A stretch of 24,132 nucleotides of DNA, taken from the NCBI GenBank assembly GCA_040002845.1, contig JBDUDR010000029.1, positions 1 to 24,132 on the forward strand, in the 5' to 3' direction. Position numbers and translations under genes: made by a program. The DNA is from JBDUDR01 sp040002845. GTDB taxonomy: Bacteria > Actinomycetota > Actinomycetes > Propionibacteriales > Nocardioidaceae. The notes beneath the pieces are model-generated. The model ran no database searches, had not been told where the DNA came from, and saw only the letters and a list, made by a program, of their open reading frames with translations. Positions 16,229 through 22,933 of the stretch are shown in pieces; the first letter of the stretch is position 1, and each line of letters opens with the position of its first letter.

Positions 16229-16261
16229 TGTCGGATCGCGCGGAATAAGTGTCGGATCGCG
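16229..16261 (+). promoter_or_regulatory. 12-bp direct repeat in helical phase upstream of the M20 promoter
   Basis: TGTCGGATCGCG occurs exactly at 16229-16240 and 16250-16261, 21 bp apart, two turns of the helix. If transcription starts at the ATG (16296), the copies centre near -61 and -41, where an activator bound as two subunits on one DNA face would touch RNA polymerase. No match elsewhere in the window was noticed. Confidence 0.55.
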
Positions 16262-16283
16262 GGCTCGAAGAACGGCGACTCCG

Positions 16284-16289
16284 TAGGCT
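16284..16289 (+). promoter_or_regulatory. -10 element (TAGGCT) of the M20 gene
   Basis: TAGGCT ends 6 nt before the ATG at 16296, with no Shine-Dalgarno sequence between them, so the mRNA should be leaderless. No clear -35 is seen; the direct repeat ends at 16261, where a -35 would start. Confidence 0.5.
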
Positions 16290-16295
16290 CGGGCA

Positions 16296-17250
16296 ATGGC
16301 GAGCTTCGAGCAGCGGGTGATGGAACGAGTCGATGAGCTGGCGACGGACCTGATCGCCGTTTCCCACCAGATCCACGACACGCCTGAGCTCGCGTACCAG
16401 GAACACGAGGCCGCCGCCCTCTGCGCGGACCGACTCGAGTCCGGTGGCTTCGAGGTCGAACGAGAGGCGTACGGGCTCGCGACCTCGTTCGCCGCCCGCA
16501 CCGGCGAGAGCGGCCCCCACCTGGTCATCTGCGCTGAGTACGACGCCCTTCCCGGAGTCGGGCACGCCTGCGGCCACAACATCATCGCCGCCTCGGCGGT
16601 GGGGTCCGGACTTGCCCTGCTCCCCGTCGCCGAGGCAGCAAGCCTCCGGGTGACCGTGCTGGGTGCGCCCGCGGAGGAGTCCGGCGGCGGCAAGGTCGAT
16701 CTGATCCTGGCGGGCGCCTTCGAGGGTGTGGACGCCGCGATGATGATCCACCCGACGCCGTTCGATGACTTTGCGACCACCGGACTGGCCGTCGAAGAGT
16801 GGTGCGTCACCGTACGGGGCCGGGCCTCGCACGCAAGCTCCGATCCACAGTTGGGCCGCAAGGCTCTCGACCGGCACAACCGTCGAGATCGAGAGCATCG
16901 GGCACGTCTTCGAGCCGCTCCGGCCGAACGCCGGACTGGTCATGGCGTTCGAGCGGGCCTGCGAATCCATCGGCCGGCCGTTCACACCGGACCCGAGGGG
17001 CCCCGAGGTGGGCGGCTCGACCGACTTCGGCAACGTCAGCCAGCTCGTGCCCGCCCTGCACACAGACCTGGCCGTGCATTCGTGGCCTGCCGTGAACCAC
17101 CAGCACGAGTTCGCCGCGCACTCCGTCACTCCCGCGGGCGACCGTACGATGCTCGAGGGCGCAAACGCGATGGCGCTCACCGCCCTCGCGTACGCAGCCG
17201 ATCCAGGCATCCTCAACCTTCCGTCATCGCAAAAAGCGACGTTCCGGTAG
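16296..17250 (+). pseudogene. M20 family amidohydrolase with internal out-of-frame deletion
   Basis: The first 192 codons encode the N-terminal part of an M20 peptidase/aminoacylase: metal and catalytic motifs CAEYDALPG (Glu81, Asp83), GHACGHN (90-95), APAEESGGGK (Glu127/Glu128) and MIHPTP (His152), up to RGRASHASSDPQLGRKALD. From about 16868 the coding continues in the +1 frame: STGTTVEIESIGHVFEPLRPNAG, GGSTDFGNVSQLVP, HQHEFAAHS, to TAG at 17248-17250. Family members are about 390-400 residues; the two parts sum to about 317, so roughly 75-80 residues, most of the lid/dimerisation domain, are gone along with the frame. The join lies in GGCTCTCGAC (16862-16871), which reads well in both frames, as expected for a short-homology deletion. 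The unshifted frame runs on as noise to 17417. The enzyme should be inactive. Confidence 0.88.
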
Positions 17251-17414
17251 TCGGCCGGGTCAGCGGACAGCATCACCGTCACACTTTGTGGCAGAGCCAG
17301 CCCTGTAGGCCCGACCCTGCGGGACAGAGCGTCAGCGCACACTCCTCGGCAACGGTCTGGTGTCGGACTTCTTACGACATGGGGTCCGGGAGCTCGGTTG
17401 TCGGTGGCGTGGGT

Positions 17415-17420
17415 TAGCGT
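17415..17420 (+). promoter_or_regulatory. -10 element (TAGCGT) of the ergothioneine operon
   Basis: TAGCGT ends 7 nt before the egtA ATG at 17428, with no Shine-Dalgarno sequence, indicating a leaderless egt mRNA. This also rejects the in-frame upstream start (TTG 17398). The -35 region has no good match. The 164 bp back to the M20 stop hold no other clear feature. Confidence 0.5.
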
Positions 17421-17427
17421 CGAGCGC

Positions 17428-18675
17428 ATGACTCAGGAGACCCTGCGCAGCCGCGATGAGGTCGAGGCCTTCATCGCGGGCGTCTGCTTCAAGACCGGAC
17501 CCCCACGACACATCGGCATCGAGTCGGAGTGGCTGGTCACCGACGTGAGACAACCGGGCAGGCATGTTCCGCCCAGCCACACCCAGTCCGCCTTGAGCAA
17601 CACCCAGTTACCGAACAACAGCTCGCTGACGTTCGAGCCCGGCGGTCAGCTTGAGCTCTCCACCATCTGCCAACCATCCCTCGGTGAGGCGTGTCACGCC
17701 CTCCGACAGGATCTGAGCGCGGCCGGCAGATCCCTCTCAGCCGAGGGACTGGCGCTGCAAGGGCTCGGGGCAGATCCAGCCAGGCCACCGCGGCTCTTCA
17801 GCCGCGATCCGCGATATCAGGCGATGGCCACCTATTTCGGCCGTCGCGGCCCCGATGGCGTCGCCATGATGGCCTCCACGGCCGCCACCCAGGTCTGTCT
17901 CGACAGCGGCGCTGGCCCTTCCGAGATCGCGGTTCGCTGGCGACGGGCGCATGCCCTCGTTCCGTTGCTGTCTGCCGTCTTCGCCAATTCGCCCTGGTTG
18001 CACGGGCACCGCACTGGGTCCCGCTCGGCGCGCTTGGAGATCTGGTCGCGCATCGACACGGCACGCACCCAAGCCGTCGGTGGAGATGATCCGGTGGCCG
18101 CCTGGGCTGCGTACGCCCTGGCGGCGCCTGTGATGGTGATGCGATCGGTCGAGGGTCCATGGATGACGGACCCAGGCTTCACATTCGCGGAGTGGATGAA
18201 GCGGCCGAAGGGTCCGTCGCCAGACGACCTGGCCTACCACCTCTCGACACTGTTCCCGCCCGTACGCCCTCAAGCTTGGCTGGAGATCCGCTGCATCGAC
18301 GCGCTCCCCCACCACCAGTGGCCGGTCGCCGTGGCGTTCGCCGCAGTGTTGCTCGATCATCCGCAGGCGAGCGACCTCGCCGAAGATGCCTGCCAACCCC
18401 TGCACGGCCTCCACCTCGAGGCCGCCCGGGAAGGCTTGGCCCACCCGGCGCTGGCTCAGGCCGCCAAGACATGCAGCGAGCTCGTGGTGAACCAGATGCA
18501 CGACCTGGCGGTCGACCCGCTCACCGCCGCCCTGGTCGAGAGGTTCGTCGACTCGTTCACCATGCGAGGACGCTGTCCCGCCGATCTCGCGGCCCAACCC
18601 ACACACAACGGTGTCGTCCGAGGCGCAGAGACCCGACGCATGCCCGACTCCTGGGCCAAGGAGGTCAGCGCATGA
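17428..18675 (+). CDS. egtA: Glutamate-cysteine ligase EgtA
   Basis: Protein of 415 residues of the actinobacterial GCS2-type glutamate-cysteine ligase family. It makes gamma-glutamylcysteine from glutamate, cysteine and ATP, supplying the thiol donor for EgtB. Signatures are HIGIESEWLV (residues 28-37), the metal/ATP-binding TFEPGGQLELS (68-78), MASTAATQVCLD, FANSPWLHG and LEIRCIDALP. ATG 17428 is preferred because a -10 hexamer ends 7 nt upstream and no residues upstream resemble the family. It is the first gene of the egtABCD operon; its stop overlaps the egtB start by 4 nt (ATGA). Actinobacterial EgtA can overlap in role with mycothiol metabolism, but the neighbours make ergothioneine the clear pathway. 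Confidence 0.94.
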   Translation: MTQETLRSRDEVEAFIAGVCFKTGPPRHIGIESEWLVTDVRQPGRHVPPSHTQSALSNTQLPNNSSLTFEPGGQLELSTICQPSLGEACHALRQDLSAAGRSLSAEGLALQGLGADPARPPRLFSRDPRYQAMATYFGRRGPDGVAMMASTAATQVCLDSGAGPSEIAVRWRRAHALVPLLSAVFANSPWLHGHRTGSRSARLEIWSRIDTARTQAVGGDDPVAAWAAYALAAPVMVMRSVEGPWMTDPGFTFAEWMKRPKGPSPDDLAYHLSTLFPPVRPQAWLEIRCIDALPHHQWPVAVAFAAVLLDHPQASDLAEDACQPLHGLHLEAAREGLAHPALAQAAKTCSELVVNQMHDLAVDPLTAALVERFVDSFTMRGRCPADLAAQPTHNGVVRGAETRRMPDSWAKEVSA

Positions 18676-20015
18676 TCCCCGTAGCCGCTCTGCACGACGA
18701 CGAGCTCAAGGCAGCCATCGCCGATGCCCTGCTCGAGTCGCGGCGTCGCAGCCACCACCTCACCGTGGACTCACTGGACGGACCCGATCTGCTCGCTCAG
18801 CACTCGGCGCTGATGTCTCCGCTGGTCTGGGATCTCGCCCACGTCGGCAACTACGAGGAGCTCTGGCTGGTCCGGGAGGCTGCGGGGATGACCGCGATGC
18901 GTCCGGAGCTCGATGCGATCTACGACGCGTTCGAACATCCGCGGGCCGAGCGTCCGTCGCTTCCACTTCTCGCCCCGCGAGAGGCGACCGGATATATCGA
19001 CCTCGTACGCCGCCGGGTGCTCGACTCGCTCGAACAGCTCCCTCTGACGTCGAAGAACCCGCTGCTCGACCGCGGCTTCGTCTACGGGATGGTCATCCAG
19101 CACGAGCATCAGCACGACGAGACCATGCTGGCGACTCATCAGCTGCGGCGCGGTGGCCGCGTGCTCGTGGACACTGATCCCCCTCCCCCGATCTCACCGC
19201 CAACGGCCCCCGAGGCGCTGATCCCTGCCGGGGTCTTCACGATGGGCACCAGCGACGACCCGTGGGCGCTCGACAACGAGCGTCCGGCCCACCGGGTTCC
19301 CCTCCCGTCGTTCTGGATCGACACCAGCCCCGTGACCAACGCGTCGTACGCCGCGTTTGTCGAGGCGGGCGGCTATGACGACGAGCGGCTGTGGGCACCG
19401 GGCGGCTGGCAATGGCGCAACCGCAGCGGCAAGACGACCCCGGCGTTCTGGCACCGGGCAGGCGGTCAGTGGTGGCGCCGGCGGTTCGGTGAGCTCGAAC
19501 CCCTGCCGCCGGACCAACCTGTGCAGCACGTCTGCTGGTACGAAGCGGACGCCTACGCCCGCTGGACCGGCAGGCGGCTGCCCACCGAGGCCGAGTGGGA
19601 GAAGGCGGCCACCTGGGACCCGGCCACCCAAGCTAAGAGGCGCTTCCCGTGGGGCGACGATATCGAGCTGACCCGGTACGCCAACCTGGGTGAGCGCCAC
19701 CACCAACCTGCTCCGGTGGGCGCCTATCCCCAAGGTGCATCCGCCTACGGAGTAACCCAGTTGCTGGGCGATGTGTGGGAGTGGACGTCGACGGACTTCA
19801 CCGGCTATCCGGGGTTCGCGGTGTTCCCGTATGCCGAATACAGTGAGGTCTTCTTCGGCTCCGACTACAAGGTCCTCCGGGGCGGCTCGTGGGCCACAGC
19901 CGAGCAGGTCGCCCGGAGCACGTTCCGCAATTGGGACTACCCGATCCGGCGGCAGATCTTCGCTGGGTTCCGATGTGCCCGCGATGCCGGTCCGGATGAC
20001 GGTGTGACCACCTGA
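18672..20015 (+). CDS. egtB: Hercynine oxygenase EgtB (iron-dependent sulfoxide synthase)
   Basis: Protein of 447 residues that joins hercynine and gamma-glutamylcysteine with O2 to form the sulfoxide, the key C-S bond step. The N-terminal DinB-like domain supplies the three iron ligands: His57 in WDLAHVGNYEE, and His144 and His148 in the HxxxH of IQHEHQHDE. The C-terminal formylglycine-generating-enzyme-like domain shows AGVFTMGT, PVTNASYAAFVEAGG, RLPTEAEWEKAA, PWGDD, GDVWEWT, VLRGGSW and NWDYPIRRQIFAGFRCARD; Asp422 and Arg426 correspond by pattern to substrate-binding residues of the mycobacterial enzyme. The start is the ATG overlapping the egtA stop; the longer open frame from 18159 is a shadow. 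Its stop overlaps the egtC start by one base. Nothing is missing. Confidence 0.96.
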   Translation: MIPVAALHDDELKAAIADALLESRRRSHHLTVDSLDGPDLLAQHSALMSPLVWDLAHVGNYEELWLVREAAGMTAMRPELDAIYDAFEHPRAERPSLPLLAPREATGYIDLVRRRVLDSLEQLPLTSKNPLLDRGFVYGMVIQHEHQHDETMLATHQLRRGGRVLVDTDPPPPISPPTAPEALIPAGVFTMGTSDDPWALDNERPAHRVPLPSFWIDTSPVTNASYAAFVEAGGYDDERLWAPGGWQWRNRSGKTTPAFWHRAGGQWWRRRFGELEPLPPDQPVQHVCWYEADAYARWTGRRLPTEAEWEKAATWDPATQAKRRFPWGDDIELTRYANLGERHHQPAPVGAYPQGASAYGVTQLLGDVWEWTSTDFTGYPGFAVFPYAEYSEVFFGSDYKVLRGGSWATAEQVARSTFRNWDYPIRRQIFAGFRCARDAGPDDGVTT

Positions 20016-20752
20016 TGTGCCGCCATCTCGCGTACGCCGGGCCTGCCGTCAGCCTGTACGACCTGCTGTGGAAGCCCGAGTTCTCGCTGCTGGAGCAGGC
20101 GTCGGCGCCGCGCCGGCAGCGCTACGGGCGAGTGAACGCCGACGGCTACGGCGTGGGTTGGTACGCCCCCGGTCGCTCCGAGCCGGTGAGATATCGGCGC
20201 AACGTGCCGATGTGGGGAGACAGCTCCTTCGCGTCGGTCGCGGGCGCGACCACCAGCGAGTGTGTGGTCGCCGCCGTGCGCTCTGCGACCGTCGGCACTC
20301 CGGTGGACGAGTCCTGCGTCGCGCCGTTCACCTGGGGCCACCTGCTGTGGAGTCACAACGGCGTCGTGGCCGACCCGGTCGCGCTGCGCAAGAGCGTCTC
20401 GCACCTGCTGCCGGTGGATTGTCCCGACGCGTTCGCGCCGGTCGACTCCGCCCTGCTCTTCGGTCTCACTGTGGCCGCCGTCGCGGCCGGCGAGGCACTC
20501 CCGTCGGCGCTGGCGTCGACTGTCCGCTTGGGGCGCAGACATAGCGGCGGTCGCTTCAACCTGCTGGCCAGCGATGGCCAGCAGCTCGCCGCCACGGTCT
20601 GCGGCGACACGTTGTACGCCCGGTCCCGGCCGGCCGAGCTCGTCATCGCTTCCGAACCGTTCGACGACGCGACCGACTGGGAGCCGTTGCCCGATGAGTC
20701 GATCGTGACCGGCACGGCCAGCCATCTCGACGTACGCCCACTGGGCCACTGA
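20015..20752 (+). CDS. egtC: Ergothioneine biosynthesis amidohydrolase EgtC
   Basis: Class II glutamine-amidotransferase-fold hydrolase of 245 residues that removes the gamma-glutamyl group from the EgtB product to give hercynylcysteine sulfoxide. Processing of Met1 would expose the N-terminal nucleophile Cys2 (MCRHLAYAGP). Other family marks are NADGYGVGWY (41-50), the WGHLLWSHNGVV segment near residues 108-119 with the conserved SHNG, and SALLFGL. The ATG is fused to the egtB stop (TGATG), so translation is coupled. The protein is complete and ends 13 bp before egtD. Confidence 0.94.
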   Translation: MCRHLAYAGPAVSLYDLLWKPEFSLLEQASAPRRQRYGRVNADGYGVGWYAPGRSEPVRYRRNVPMWGDSSFASVAGATTSECVVAAVRSATVGTPVDESCVAPFTWGHLLWSHNGVVADPVALRKSVSHLLPVDCPDAFAPVDSALLFGLTVAAVAAGEALPSALASTVRLGRRHSGGRFNLLASDGQQLAATVCGDTLYARSRPAELVIASEPFDDATDWEPLPDESIVTGTASHLDVRPLGH

Positions 20753-20765
20753 CTCCGGGATCCGC

Positions 20766-21737
20766 ATGTACGCCATCGACAGGTACACCACCGACGACGA
20801 CCTAGCGGCGAGCCTGCGGGCCGATGTCGCCGTCGGGCTGACCGCGTCTCCCAAGTGGTTGCCGCCGAAGTGGTTCTACGACGAGCGTGGCAGCGCGTTG
20901 TTCGAGCAGATCACCGAGCTCGATGTCTATTACCCGACCAGGCGCGAGTGGGAGATCTTGCACAGTCGGGCCGCCGAGATCGCTCAGGTGACCCGCGCAC
21001 AGACGTTGGTCGAGCTGGGCTCTGGTTCGTCACGCAAGACCAGGGCGCTGCTCGATGCGTTGCGTCGCACTGGCACCTTGCAGGCGTACGTCCCCGTCGA
21101 CGTCAGCGAATCGGCCCTGGTGGGAGCCGCAGATGGGCTGCGGCCCGACTATCCCGATCTCGACATCCACCCGGTGGTGGCCGATTTCGAGCACCATCTC
21201 GACCTGTTACCTCGTGACGGCCGCCGACTCATCGCCTTCCTGGGCGGCACGGTCGGCAATCTCGACCCCATGCAGCGGGCCAAGTTCTTCGCCGCCCTCC
21301 GAGCGTCGATGCATCCCGGTGACTCGCTGTTGCTGGGCACCGACCTGGTCAAGGACCCAGCCCGGCTGGTTGCTGCCTACGACGATCCTGAAGGCGTGAC
21401 GGCGGAGTTCAATCGCAACGTGCTCCGCGTCATCAACCGCGAGCTCGGCGCCGACTTCGACGTCGGGGCGTTTGGCCATGTGGCGCTGTGGAACGCCGAC
21501 GACGAACGCATCGAGATGTGGCTGCGTGCGCGCCGCGCGATGCGGGTGAACATCTCCGAGCTGCGGTTGGGGGTGGAGTTCGCTGCCGGTGAGGAGATGC
21601 GCACCGAACTGTCCGCGAAGTTCACCGCGAAGCGGGTACGCAGCGAGCTCGATCAGGCCGGATTAGTGCTCGAGCGATGGTGGACCGACAACGGAGTGGA
21701 CTTCGCGCTCAGCCTGGCGATTCCGGCGGATTGCTAA
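20766..21737 (+). CDS. egtD: L-histidine N-alpha-methyltransferase EgtD
   Basis: Methyltransferase of 323 residues that trimethylates histidine to hercynine, the first committed step. SAM-binding motif I is ELGSGSSRKTRALL (83-96); PVDVSESAL and FLGGTVGNLDP follow. By pattern with M. smegmatis EgtD, Asn165 in TVGNLDP and Glu281/Ser283 in TELSAKF should hold the histidine amine and side chain, and a tyrosine of VYYPTR (55/56) should line the pocket. The length matches the family. It starts 13 bp after egtC, with only a weak ribosome-binding site, so re-initiation is likely. It is the last gene of the operon: a strong hairpin follows at 21812-21846 and no egtE lies downstream. Confidence 0.95.
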   Translation: MYAIDRYTTDDDLAASLRADVAVGLTASPKWLPPKWFYDERGSALFEQITELDVYYPTRREWEILHSRAAEIAQVTRAQTLVELGSGSSRKTRALLDALRRTGTLQAYVPVDVSESALVGAADGLRPDYPDLDIHPVVADFEHHLDLLPRDGRRLIAFLGGTVGNLDPMQRAKFFAALRASMHPGDSLLLGTDLVKDPARLVAAYDDPEGVTAEFNRNVLRVINRELGADFDVGAFGHVALWNADDERIEMWLRARRAMRVNISELRLGVEFAAGEEMRTELSAKFTAKRVRSELDQAGLVLERWWTDNGVDFALSLAIPADC

Positions 21738-21765
21738 CGCTGAGCGGCCGACCCGATTCCCACAG

Positions 21766-21794
21766 TGTCCAATGGGGGCACGAAACGGTAGAAT
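21766..21794 (+). promoter_or_regulatory. Candidate promoter just after egtD
   Basis: TAGAAT at 21789-21794 is one base off the TATAAT -10 consensus. The -35 region (around TGTCCA, 21766-21771, 17 bp away) is poor. Transcription would start near 21801, just ahead of the terminator hairpin, so any RNA would either be a short terminated RNA or an attenuated leader for the structured region that follows. Weak evidence. Confidence 0.3.
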
Positions 21795-21811
21795 CGCTGT
21801 TTGACAAGGGT

Positions 21812-21846
21812 GAAGGCCCCGCAAAGTATGAGTTTGCGGGGCCTTC
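21812..21846. terminator. Perfect 14-bp hairpin terminator at the end of the egt operon
   Basis: GAAGGCCCCGCAAA (21812-21825) pairs perfectly with TTTGCGGGGCCTTC (21833-21846) around the 7-nt loop GTATGAG. It is followed on the plus strand by GGTTT, a weak T-run. It lies 74 bp past the egtD stop and between two convergent units, so it probably serves the plus strand and perhaps also the minus strand from the DsbA gene. Confidence 0.85.
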
Positions 21847-21874
21847 GGTTTGACCGGCTGTGACGCTTCCGATC

Positions 21875-21986
21875 TCACGGTCGGCCCGTGAACCCCAACC
21901 ACCTCGTCACCGGTGGTTTCGGCGAGTTGCCCCGCCGAAAACGGAGTCTCGTTTTCCGGCCGATCCCGCCCACCTTGCGGAGGGCG
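21875..21986. other. Array of five adjacent hairpins, some mutually exclusive (candidate structured RNA)
   Basis: Hairpins in order: A TCACGG/CCGTGA (21875-21891); B AACCACC/GGTGGTT (21897-21918); C TTTCGGCG/CGCCGAAA (21917-21940); D GAAAACG/CGTTTTC (21937-21956); E CGCCCACC/GGAGGGCG with one mismatch (21967-21986). C shares 2 nt with B and 4 nt with D, so these cannot all form at once. The 3' arm of E contains GGAGG, a Shine-Dalgarno sequence placed before ATG 21993. A 6-bp outer match, CGGCTG (21855-21860) with CAGCCG (22008-22013), could close the whole set. I recognise no known riboswitch or small RNA family. On the minus strand this is the 3' flank of the DsbA gene. Confidence 0.45.
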
Positions 21987-22000
21987 TGAGAGATGTCTAT

Positions 22001-22153
22001 ATGAGTTCAGCCGACCGGCGCAAGGGGTTGGGCCCAAAATTCTTCTCCAATCTCATCGACCCCGGCGTGTCGCAGGTCTGTCGGTCACAGCGCCCCCCGG
22101 AGAGGCCGTCCGTGGCGCGGCGCCTAGGGGGCCGACGAGCTGCCGTCGGATGA
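22001..22153 (+). CDS. Possible 50-residue basic peptide after the hairpin array
   Basis: ATG 22001 opens a frame of 50 codons (MSSADRRKGLGPKFFSNLID ... then an arginine-rich end). Its start overlaps the stop of a three-codon frame beginning at ATG 21993 (ATG TCT ATA TGA), which itself sits 9 nt after the GGAGG in hairpin E. This is the layout of a leader peptide with translational coupling. Against it, the last 30 bp run antisense into the DsbA gene, the tail looks compositional, and no family is recognised. Only the first 25 residues look protein-like. Confidence 0.2.
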   Translation: MSSADRRKGLGPKFFSNLIDPGVSQVCRSQRPPERPSVARRLGGRRAAVG

Positions 22154-22933
22154 TCCGCCGCTGTTCACGGCCTCGGTCACGGCCTGCTGGAATGCCGCCG
22201 GAACGAGCGTCGTGTTGGAGTCGAGCATCGTGCCGTCCAGCACGGCGGTGGGCGTGCCGGTCACGCCGTCCTTGCTGGACTGGTCGGTGACGTTGGCCAC
22301 CCAGTCCTTGTACTTCTGGTCATCGATGCAGGTCTGCACCGTCGACTTGTCGGCCCCTGCATGGACCGCGAGGTCGACGAGCTGACTGTCCGGCAGTCCG
22401 TCGCTGTTCTCCTCCGGCTGGTTGGCGTACAGCAGGTCGTGCATCTTGCCGGCTGCGACCGGTCCCGCCTCGCTCAAGACGCACACAGCCGCGTTCGCCG
22501 AACGGGTCGAGTAGTTGGTGCCGTTGGATTCCCGGTCCAGGATCGCGATCGGCCGGTATTCGACCTGCACGCTCCCCGCCGAGACCTGTTGCGCGAGGAA
22601 GCCCGCCTCGTCCTTCTCGAACTGGCCGCAGATCGGGCACATGAAGTCCTCGTACATCACCAAATGCACGGGCGCCGAGTCCTTGCCCCGGACGAATCCC
22701 TGTGCATCCACCAACCCCGACGGGACGGCCGCATTCGTGTCGCCGGTCGTGTCACGGCTGGAGTTGAGGTACACCGCGCCGGCGATGATCAGCGCCACCG
22801 CGCCGGCAACAGCGACCCCGAGCAGGATGTTGCGCCGCCGCTCCGTGGCGGCCTGCTGCCGCCGCATCTCGGCGACCTTGGCGGCCGCGGCTGCGCGCTG
22901 CCCCTTCTTGTTGCCGGACGGCTTGTTGCTCAT
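22124..22933 (-). CDS. Membrane-anchored DsbA-like thiol-disulfide oxidoreductase
   Basis: A 269-residue protein with a basic, alanine-rich cytoplasmic N-terminus, one membrane segment (about 35-56, ILLGVAVAGAVALIIAGAVYL) and an exported thioredoxin-fold domain. The active site is FMCPICGQF (Cys99, Cys102), as in DsbA-like proteins; TGTPTAVLDG carries the cis-proline (Pro228). Extra cysteines at 151 and 202 could form a structural disulfide. The tail ends in a serine/glycine-rich stretch. It probably introduces or exchanges disulfides in exported proteins. ATG 22931-22933 is chosen because GAGGAGA lies upstream and the start overlaps the doxX-like stop (ATGA); the open frame to 23134 is a shadow. 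The neighbouring MauE/DoxX-type protein could pass electrons to or from it. Confidence 0.92.
   Translation of the reverse strand: MSNKPSGNKKGQRAAAAAKVAEMRRQQAATERRRNILLGVAVAGAVALIIAGAVYLNSSRDTTGDTNAAVPSGLVDAQGFVRGKDSAPVHLVMYEDFMCPICGQFEKDEAGFLAQQVSAGSVQVEYRPIAILDRESNGTNYSTRSANAAVCVLSEAGPVAAGKMHDLLYANQPEENSDGLPDSQLVDLAVHAGADKSTVQTCIDDQKYKDWVANVTDQSSKDGVTGTPTAVLDGTMLDSNTTLVPAAFQQAVTEAVNSGGSSDGSSSAP

Noticed and set aside
18159..18671. Longer EgtB start giving 618 residues
   Set aside because: The extra part is a shadow of egtA; the coupled ATG at 18672 begins the EgtB family sequence.
21875..21986. tmRNA, RNase P RNA, SRP RNA or 6S RNA for the hairpin array
   Set aside because: Hallmark sequences of these RNAs (tag ending ALAA, GAGGAAAGTCC-type P4 sequence, SRP GGAA loop domain) were not found.
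21663..22037. Minus-strand frame across the egtD end and the terminator
   Set aside because: It crosses a perfect terminator stem and the egtD 3' end, with no site for initiation and low-complexity content.
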